Shown here one piece after another: positions 6,360 to 10,885 of a stretch of DNA of 10,885 nucleotides. Position 1 is the stretch's first letter. Each line of letters begins with the position of its first letter. The stretch is from assembly GCA_030740315.1 (NCBI GenBank), contig JASLXN010000034.1, forward strand, positions 1 to 10,885, written 5' to 3'. Source of the DNA: Dehalococcoidia bacterium (GTDB taxonomy: Bacteria > Chloroflexota > Dehalococcoidia > JACVQG01 > JAHKAY01). The notes under the pieces are model-generated. The model saw only the letters and a program-made list of their open reading frames with translations, made no database searches and was not told the origin of the DNA. Made by a program: the position numbers and the translations under genes.

Positions 6360-7280
6360 CTATTCTTTCTTGGCCATCAGTCCGTAGCGCTCTATGTTGA
6401 CATCGGCTTGGGCCTGGATGCGGGCTACCATTTCCACCCCGCTCTCCTGCGCGAAGAGATGCCCGTAGCGGCCCTGGGGCCTCAGGTAGTCCTCAACGGG
6501 CTTCTTACTGGCGATACGCCTTGCAGAGACAAGCTGGCCGTCCTCGTACTCATAGAGAGGGAAGAGGCCGGTTTCCACCGCCAGCTTGGCCAGGGTGATG
6601 GTCTCAGAAGGGTCGTGCCGCCACCCTAGGGGACAGTTGGAGAATATCTGCATGTATTTGGGACCCCGAATGGAAAGCGCTTTTTTCACCTTCTTCTCTA
6701 GATCAAAGGGGTAGCCCACGGAGGCAGTGGCCACATAGGGGATTCTGTGGGCCAGTGCAATTTGGGGCATGTCTTTCTTGAGGTTGGGGTTACCGGAGCT
6801 TGTCTGTCCGGAAGGACTGGTGCCGGTATGCGCTCCCAAGGGGGTGAGGCCGGAGCGCTGTACACCCGTGTTCATGTAGGCCTCGTTATCGTAGCAGACA
6901 AACAGGACATCGTGACCTCTTTCCAGCATGCCTGATAGGGCCTGAAGGCCTATATCTGCTGTGCCACCGTCACCCGCCTGGGCAATAACCCGTACCTGGT
7001 CCAGCTTGCCAGTGACCCGCAGGGCGGCCTCAACACCGGAGGCAATGGCGGCGGAGTTCTCAAACAAGGAGTGTATCCACGGCACCTCCCAGGCGGAGTT
7101 GGGGTAGTTGGAACTGAACACCTCTAGGCAACCGGTGGCGCTGGTGGCTATGACATCAGGCCCGGCGGCCCAAAGCACCAGCCTGGCGGCCAAGGCTTCG
7201 CCGCATCCGGAGCAGGCGCTGTGGCCGGAGGCGAAAAGGTGGCTCATCTCCAGCCGGGGGGAAACTTTCTTCTCCAGCAT
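6360..7280 (-). CDS. porB: Pyruvate:ferredoxin oxidoreductase, beta subunit
   Basis: This is the thiamine diphosphate subunit of the four-subunit enzyme that interconverts pyruvate + CoA and acetyl-CoA + CO2 with ferredoxin. The protein has 306 residues. Four conserved cysteines, C23 and C26 (HSACSGCGE), C51 (TGCLEV) and C216 (SNCPLGW), hold the proximal [4Fe-4S] cluster. The TPP/Mg site is GDGGTADIG (103-111) through DNEAYMNTG (131-139), and TPLGAHTGTSPSG follows as in PorB proteins. Its ATG directly abuts the porA stop (TAG|ATG), with GGAGGAAG inside the end of porA, so translation is coupled. These features favour pyruvate as substrate over 2-oxoglutarate, but closely related 2-oxoacids such as 2-oxoisovalerate cannot be excluded by eye. 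Confidence 0.93.
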   Translation of the reverse strand: MLEKKVSPRLEMSHLFASGHSACSGCGEALAARLVLWAAGPDVIATSATGCLEVFSSNYPNSAWEVPWIHSLFENSAAIASGVEAALRVTGKLDQVRVIAQAGDGGTADIGLQALSGMLERGHDVLFVCYDNEAYMNTGVQRSGLTPLGAHTGTSPSGQTSSGNPNLKKDMPQIALAHRIPYVATASVGYPFDLEKKVKKALSIRGPKYMQIFSNCPLGWRHDPSETITLAKLAVETGLFPLYEYEDGQLVSARRIASKKPVEDYLRPQGRYGHLFAQESGVEMVARIQAQADVNIERYGLMAKKE

Positions 7281-8459
7281 CTATACTTCCTCCAGGTCCA
7301 GATCTGACCGCAGGTCCAAGAACTCCCCTGTTTGCTGGCCCCGCCTGGCCTTTCTCAGAGCATCGTCTATCACAGATTCGGTAACATCCCGTCCGCCCAG
7401 TCCCAAGATGAAGGTGCTCACGCTGCGGGGCCGGGGCTGGCCGAGGAACATGGATCGCACCTCGGTACCCAGGGGCCCCTGAGCGCCCAGGGAGACCGCC
7501 TTGTCCAGTACCACCACCCTGCTGGCAGGTTCGAGCGCCTGGTAGAGCAGCTTCTCAGGGAAAGGACGATAGGTGATTAGTTTTAGCAGTCCCAATTTCT
7601 CACCGGATTCACGGTGCTGGTCTACCACCATCTTGGCGGTAGACGCCATAGAGCCCATGGCCACCATTACTGTATCGGCATCCTCCATCCGGTACTCCTC
7701 CATGAGGCCGGGGCAGGGGCGGCCGAAAACCCGCTCGAAATCGTTAGATGCATCCTGGATAATACCTATGGAGCGCTCCATGGCCCGCTGTACCATGTAT
7801 CGGGCCTCTAAATACTTATCAGGCTCAGCATACATGCCCATTGAGACTGGGTGGGTGGGGTCCAGGCGGTACCGGGGCTGGAAGGGGGGCAGATAGGCAT
7901 CCACCTGGTCGGCCTCGGGCATATCCACCACCTCCCAGGCGTGGGAGATTACATATCCGTCTAGGCACACCATGGCTGGCAGCAGCACCCTGTGATCCTC
8001 GGCCACACGGTAGGCAAGGTAGGTGAGGTCGGCTGCCTCCTGTGCATTTTCCGAGTAGAACTGTAGGATACCGGCGTCCCGTACCACCATTGAGTCCTGG
8101 TGGTCCGTCCAGATGCTGAGGGGGGCGGAGACCGCCCGGTTTACACAGGCCAGCACCACCGGCAGCCTCATTCCAGCTATGTTGAACAGCACCTCGGCCA
8201 TGAGGACAAGGCCCTGTGAAGACGATGAGGTAAACACTCGTACTCCGGTTGCCGAGGCTCCTAGCACCACCGAGGCGGCGGAGTGCTCACTCTCTACATT
8301 GACGAACTCTAACTTCAGGTTTCCGTCGGCCACCAGTTGTGCCAGTTCGTGGACGATGTGGGTCTGAGGGGTGATTGGATAGGCGGCCACCACCTGGGGC
8401 TTGCACAGGGCCACCGCCTCCGCCACCGCTCGGGAGCCTTCAATTATCCTACGGGCCAT
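7281..8459 (-). CDS. porA: Pyruvate:ferredoxin oxidoreductase, alpha subunit
   Basis: The alpha subunit supplies the pyrimidine-binding and substrate-binding parts of the active site. From the ATG at 8459 it has 392 residues, the usual PorA length. It begins ARRIIEGSRAVAEAV and has the AYPITPQT motif (26-33) whose Thr contacts substrate in characterised PFORs, then VNVESEHSA (53-61), R108 in the CVNRAVSAP stretch, and WTDHQDSM (117-124), a signature of the pyruvate-type enzyme. The C-terminal transketolase-like domain (about 255-370) follows. An in-frame start 54 bases upstream would lie inside the ferredoxin gene and add an arginine/proline-rich extension not seen in the family, so 8459 is preferred. 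The ferredoxin stop is one base upstream and the porB ATG abuts the stop. Confidence 0.94.
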   Translation of the reverse strand: MARRIIEGSRAVAEAVALCKPQVVAAYPITPQTHIVHELAQLVADGNLKLEFVNVESEHSAASVVLGASATGVRVFTSSSSQGLVLMAEVLFNIAGMRLPVVLACVNRAVSAPLSIWTDHQDSMVVRDAGILQFYSENAQEAADLTYLAYRVAEDHRVLLPAMVCLDGYVISHAWEVVDMPEADQVDAYLPPFQPRYRLDPTHPVSMGMYAEPDKYLEARYMVQRAMERSIGIIQDASNDFERVFGRPCPGLMEEYRMEDADTVMVAMGSMASTAKMVVDQHRESGEKLGLLKLITYRPFPEKLLYQALEPASRVVVLDKAVSLGAQGPLGTEVRSMFLGQPRPRSVSTFILGLGGRDVTESVIDDALRKARRGQQTGEFLDLRSDLDLEEV

Positions 8460-8460
8460 G

Positions 8461-8751
8461 CTATTTGCCCTCGGCGGCGGCCTCAAGGAGCATCTCCTCG
8501 GGGACCATTTCAATATCGTTTACCGGGCATACCGTGCAGCAGATGCCGCAACCCTTGCAGAATTTCAGGTCGGCAAAGTAGGTGTTGTTGCCGTTGCCGT
8601 ATATACAGCCATCGGGGCAGGCCAGCGAGCACAAGTCACAGGCTGTGCAGCGGAGGTGCAAAAAGCGGGGCTTCAATCCGGTGCGCCAGCTTCCGGTGTT
8701 GTTGTTCTGGCTGGTGCCCGGCTGGGCCACACAACCCATGGTTATTTTCAT
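8461..8751 (-). CDS. porD: Pyruvate:ferredoxin oxidoreductase, delta subunit (2x[4Fe-4S] ferredoxin)
   Basis: This 96-residue subunit carries electrons from the beta-subunit cluster towards soluble ferredoxin. Two classic motifs are present: C35-x2-C38-x2-C41-x3-C45-P and C65-x2-C68-x2-C71-x3-C75-P, each binding one [4Fe-4S] cluster. Cross-pairing of the fourth cysteines is normal for the fold. Extra cysteines C7, C49 and C72 are probably not ligands. The first 34 residues include the GSWRTGLKP stretch common to PorD proteins, which docks to the other subunits. Its ATG overlaps the porG stop by one base (TAATG), so the two are translationally coupled. Confidence 0.95.
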   Translation of the reverse strand: MKITMGCVAQPGTSQNNNTGSWRTGLKPRFLHLRCTACDLCSLACPDGCIYGNGNNTYFADLKFCKGCGICCTVCPVNDIEMVPEEMLLEAAAEGK

Positions 8752-9308
8752 TAAACTGCCTCCTTGGCCTTAGCAATGCCGTAGCCCTGCTCAACGGCCT
8801 GAGCGTTCTTCTCACCGGCAGATCCGGGAAAGCGTCTGCGTACGGCGTCCTTCAGGGTATCCAGGCTAATTTCGCCGGTGGCGGCGGCGAACGCTCCAAT
8901 CAGAGGAGTGTTGGAACGGTCAGCCCTGCCCAGCAACTCTTGTGCTATTTGAGAGGCGGGTACGGTTACCACGCGGCCGCGGTTCAGGCCCAGCCCCAAT
9001 GCTTCTGGGGTCTCTGTGCTGTTGATTACCACCACACCGCCGGGTTTGAGGCCTTCGGCCACATTGTAGCCGGCTAGCAGGGTAGGGTCTTGCACCAGCA
9101 CATAGTCCGGTTCCTTGACCTGACTACGGCTGCGGATGGGTTTGTCGTCCAGCCGCACATAAGCGTTAAGGGGTGCTCCCATGCGCTCGGAGCCGAAATG
9201 GGGGAAGGCAAAGGCATACTTACCCTCCTCGAAGGCGGCTGAGGCTAGGATTGTGGCAGAAGTTATCGCCCCCTGCCCGGCTCGGGCGAAAATACGGATT
9301 TCTTTCAT
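8751..9308 (-). CDS. porG: Pyruvate:ferredoxin oxidoreductase, gamma subunit
   Basis: This is the intact gamma subunit (185 residues, full length) of the POR complex. It starts KEIRIFARAGQGAITSATILA, the family's glycine-rich N-terminus (minus one conserved Gly of the usual GRGGQG), then FPHFGSERMGAPLNAYVR and DKPIRSRSQV. The C-terminal half has NTPLIGAFAAATGEISL and a final RRRFPGSAGEKNAQAVEQGY. The ATG has GAGGAG four bases upstream, and that site overlaps the TGA of the degenerate gamma copy before it. In known PORs the gamma subunit helps form the CoA-binding and active-site cavity. The neighbouring degenerate copy means this is probably the only gamma subunit made in full from the operon. 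Confidence 0.94.
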   Translation of the reverse strand: MKEIRIFARAGQGAITSATILASAAFEEGKYAFAFPHFGSERMGAPLNAYVRLDDKPIRSRSQVKEPDYVLVQDPTLLAGYNVAEGLKPGGVVVINSTETPEALGLGLNRGRVVTVPASQIAQELLGRADRSNTPLIGAFAAATGEISLDTLKDAVRRRFPGSAGEKNAQAVEQGYGIAKAKEAV

Positions 9309-9316
9309 AAAGCTCC

Positions 9317-9884
9317 TCAGGGGATTTTACAGGTGTATTTGATGTGGTGATGTCCCTTCTCAATGGCAAGGGCGTTCATCTCACCGGAACAGCCCCGGAA
9401 GTGGCGGCGGGCCACTACTGTGGGGCCTCCAGGCTGATAATATGGCTGGCTGCGGCCAAGCCACCGAGCGGAACCGTGCGCGTCCAGGGAAAGATTGACC
9501 CTTGCTGCCCCAAGGCCTCTTCCGCCAGCAGAACACTAGGTATGGTCACTACTATAGCCTGGTCGCTGATTTTAAATTCAGGACGCTCTCTTTGGTATCG
9601 ATGAGGAGCATGCCCTTGTCTTTGAGGCCGGTAGTCACCTCCGGCCTATGCAACACGATAGCATCCGGGACTATCACAAAGTCCGGTGCGCTCACGGCGC
9701 TGTGGTCTCGGATGGGGCTCTTCTCAATGCGTACGGAGACGCTCAGAGGAGTACCCCCGCTATCGTAAGGGCAGTCCGGTATGGAGAAGACCTGCTGCTC
9801 CTCTTCTATACCGGCCTCGGCAAGCAGTGAGGCAGTGGCGAGCACACCTTGCCCTGCCCATCCGTATATGCAGATATCCGTCAT
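9317..9884 (-). pseudogene. Second POR gamma-subunit gene, broken by two frameshifts
   Basis: From an ATG at 9884 that abuts the glutaredoxin stop (TAG|ATG), the frame encodes a gamma-like N-terminus (DICIYGWAGQGVLATASLLAE, cut here to its core AGQGVLATASLLAE) with GGTPLSVSVRIEKSPIRDHS, but ends at a TAG after 110 residues. Skipping one base at the A4 run (plus-strand 9570-9573) continues it as IVVTIPSVLLAEEALGQQGS and VPLGGLAAAS...ISLEA. Skipping another at the C4 run (9422-9425) gives ARRHFRGCSGEMNALAIEKG and a TGA at 9317. Restored length is about 188 residues against 185 for porG next door, and the tail aligns with porG throughout. No sequence is missing apart from two single bases, both in homopolymers. 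It is therefore either a very young pseudogene or a gene misread by sequencing. It is a divergent paralogue, not a recent copy. Confidence 0.85.
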
Positions 9885-10124
9885 CTAACGCTTGAGGTCA
9901 AGGGCTTCCAGGAGTTGAGGCTCGTCATGGCCGACAATAATACGGCCGTTAACATCAATCACTGGCACAGTCATCTGCCCGGACTTGGTTATCATGTCCT
10001 GACGGGCTGCCAGGTCTGCGCCCACATCCTTGTCTTCGTACTGTACCCCGTTGTCGTCAAAAAACTTCTTCGTGGTCTTACACCAGGGGCATGTTGCGGT
10101 GGAGTATATCACTACCTTCGCCAC
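9885..10124 (-). CDS. Small glutaredoxin-like protein (CPWC type)
   Basis: This 79-residue thioredoxin-fold protein has the redox pair C12-P-W-C15 after a first strand KVVIYSTAT, the cis-proline motif MTVPVID (P54), and GHDEPQL near the end, where relatives usually have GFD. This is the short glutaredoxin-like/NrdH-like group common in anaerobes and often near redox or Fe-S genes. The start is GTG at 10124, placed 6 nt from a strong AGGAGG. It is the first gene of the POR operon; its stop abuts the next ATG. It may reduce disulfides or help protect or repair Fe-S cysteines of the downstream enzymes. That link is inferred from position only. Confidence 0.9.
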   Translation of the reverse strand: MAKVVIYSTATCPWCKTTKKFFDDNGVQYEDKDVGADLAARQDMITKSGQMTVPVIDVNGRIIVGHDEPQLLEALDLKR

Positions 10125-10142
10125 GGTTCACCTCCTCACCCT

Positions 10143-10155
10143 TTCGGTAACCGAA
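10143..10155 (-). promoter_or_regulatory. Palindrome at the start point of the POR operon
   Basis: TTCGGT-A-ACCGAA is a perfect 6-1-6 inverted repeat touching the -10 box (10155-10160) and covering the expected transcription start. A repressor bound here would block the whole operon. No matching site was seen elsewhere in the window, and the regulator is unknown. Confidence 0.45.
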
Positions 10156-10163
10156 TTATATCA
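10155..10163 (-). promoter_or_regulatory. Extended -10 promoter of the glutaredoxin-POR operon
   Basis: On the minus strand the sequence TGATATAAT contains a perfect TATAAT (10160-10155) with the TG extension one base upstream. The -35 region at the right distance (TTATGC) is poor, as expected for an extended -10 promoter. Transcription would begin about 24 nt before the GTG of the glutaredoxin gene. Confidence 0.65.
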
Positions 10164-10217
10164 TGGGATACGGGCAGGCATAAAGTAAACTGGGCTACAT
10201 TTGGTATTTTGCTGGAG

Positions 10218-10556
10218 CTACGGCCGTTTTTTCTCTTGCCGTGCGGCTATGGCAGCTTGGATGGCCTCTTCGGAGAGGTAGAGCCTGTTTCCTTCAACCG
10301 GCACCACGATGCCGGCGCTCACCATCGCCCGCAGGGCCATGGCCTGGAAATTGCGCATGCCTATGGTTCTCCTGTGGGCTACCCCAAGCTCTGATAGCGG
10401 CCGGGCGGTCTCAGGTGAGAGTGCACCGAGGCGGTGAAAGGCCTCCACCACCTGCCTCTGCGCCCGGGTTACGCGCCAGCGCAGCAGAAACAGCCACAGC
10501 CAGAGGAATCCCACGGCTACGACTACCAGTAAAGCTATCTGGCCGACTGAAGACAT
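10218..10556 (-). CDS. Small membrane-anchored protein of unknown function
   Basis: I do not recognise this 112-residue protein. Residues 7-26 (IALLVVVAVGFLWLWLFLLR) form one clear membrane helix, with the basic RWRVTRAQR after it, so the rest should face the cytoplasm. The soluble part (about 35-110) is helical, with ALSPETARPLSELG and a turn VPVEGNRLYLSEEAI that could be the wing of a winged-helix domain; this is weak. The ATG has only a short AAGGA close by. It has its own promoter (10575-10603), lies about 95 bp before the POR operon's first gene, and may be independent of it. Confidence 0.8.
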   Translation of the reverse strand: MSSVGQIALLVVVAVGFLWLWLFLLRWRVTRAQRQVVEAFHRLGALSPETARPLSELGVAHRRTIGMRNFQAMALRAMVSAGIVVPVEGNRLYLSEEAIQAAIAARQEKKRP

Positions 10557-10574
10557 ATCCTTAGCCCCCGGACT

Positions 10575-10603
10575 ATTGTAATGTATGTGACCGGCAGAGG
10601 CAA
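10575..10603 (-). promoter_or_regulatory. Promoter of the membrane-anchored protein gene
   Basis: On the minus strand TTGCCT (10603-10598), a 17-bp spacer and TACAAT (10580-10575) form a reasonable sigma70-type promoter. It sits between the stop of the endonuclease-like gene and the ATG at 10556, giving a very short leader of roughly 12 nt. Confidence 0.6.
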
Positions 10604-10616
10604 TCTTAAGGAGGAC

Positions 10617-10885
10617 TCACTGCCCGGGCCCTTGAGGGAAAGGGCAGATTGTAACTAGGGGGCAGGTGGGGCAAAGGGGGGTCTTGCGGCATCTATTCTT
10701 ACCTAAACGTACCAGCAGGGCATGATACTCGTTGTAGCTCTCAGTTTCAGTGGGCAGGCGTGTCATGAACAGCGTCTGCAGTTCGGAGTATGACGCCGTG
10801 GGAGGGGCCAGTCCTAACCGCCCAATGATGCGGCGGGTGTAGGTGTCAATGACAAATACCGGGCGGGAAGCGGCGTAGAGCAGGA
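10617..10885 (-). CDS. Endonuclease III-like DNA glycosylase, C-terminal fragment
   Basis: The open frame entering from the right edge encodes the last 88 residues of an HhH-GPD superfamily DNA repair enzyme. VFVIDTYTRRIIGRLGL contains the Asp of the catalytic region after the helix-hairpin-helix. YNEYHALLVRLGKNRC leads to the Fe-S loop C-x5-C-x2-C-x5-C (CRKTPLCPTCPLVTIC). Classical endonuclease III has C-x6-C-x2-C-x5-C, so the first gap is one residue shorter. That and the NEYHALLV stretch suggest the endonuclease III-related group (COG2231-like) rather than Nth itself. The frame ends in TGA at 10619-10617. The N-terminal part and the helix-hairpin-helix are outside the window. Confidence 0.88.
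   Translation of the reverse strand, partial: LLYAASRPVFVIDTYTRRIIGRLGLAPPTASYSELQTLFMTRLPTETESYNEYHALLVRLGKNRCRKTPLCPTCPLVTICPFPQGPGQ

Noticed and set aside
8460..8513. Upstream start for porA giving an 18-residue extension
   Set aside because: It overlaps the ferredoxin gene and encodes an Arg/Pro-rich stretch foreign to PorA; the ATG at 8459 gives the standard N-terminus.
8337..9077. Long open frame of 246 codons on the plus strand
   Set aside because: It lies across porA, porD and porG on the opposite strand, which have clear motifs and coupled junctions. Its own translation is Cys/Gly/Arg-rich with no recognisable domain, as expected for an antisense shadow in GC-rich DNA.
1..10885. 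CRISPR arrays, tRNA or rRNA genes, insertion sequences
   Set aside because: No spaced direct repeats, cloverleaf-like or rRNA-like segments, transposase motifs or terminal inverted repeats were seen on either strand by eye.

Overview
The window is about 57% GC by eye and carries ordinary bacterial housekeeping genes (CTP synthase, transcription factor Rho) next to an anaerobe's redox kit: two rubrerythrins, a four-subunit pyruvate:ferredoxin oxidoreductase, an iron-sulfur flavoprotein and a small glutaredoxin. Clear sigma70-type promoters and mostly strong Shine-Dalgarno sites are present. Together with degraded peptide and branched-chain amino acid transporter genes, this suggests a strictly anaerobic bacterium, possibly of the Chloroflexota/Dehalococcoidia type. 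That placement is an inference from gene content and general protein flavour, not from a marker.

Layout, left half (+ strand). The window opens in the last 100 codons of an oligopeptide/dipeptide ABC transporter ATPase. A 318-bp gap holds a near-consensus promoter and a roughly 125-nt leader for pyrG. rho follows after 132 bp and is probably co-transcribed. Next come two rubrerythrin-family genes, one without and one with a rubredoxin domain. Each is preceded by an AT-rich inverted repeat, and the two repeats share a 13-bp core with 11 identities, so both genes probably answer to one Fur/PerR-like regulator. After them lies a decayed livM (branched-chain amino acid permease), recognisable in pieces across several reading frames with its middle missing.

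Layout, right half (- strand, read from 10.1 kb down to 5.76 kb). One tightly packed operon starts at an extended -10 promoter with a palindrome at the start point. Its order is glutaredoxin, a frameshifted second gamma subunit, gamma, delta (2x[4Fe-4S] ferredoxin), alpha, beta, and an iron-sulfur flavoprotein. The junctions are abutting or overlapping (TAG|ATG, TAATG, 1-3 nt gaps), so translation is probably coupled. Alpha and beta bind thiamine diphosphate and pyruvate, delta wires electrons to ferredoxin, and gamma completes the complex. The flavoprotein may use the resulting reduced ferredoxin, and the glutaredoxin may look after thiols or clusters. Beyond the operon are a small membrane-anchored protein of unknown function with its own promoter, and the 3' end of an endonuclease III-like gene.

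The points most worth a second look are the two disrupted genes (livM, and the extra gamma subunit whose two frameshifts sit at homopolymers), the shared rubrerythrin operator, and the glutaredoxin-POR-flavoprotein operon with tandem gamma genes. I did not find a clearly new defence, mobile or RNA system.
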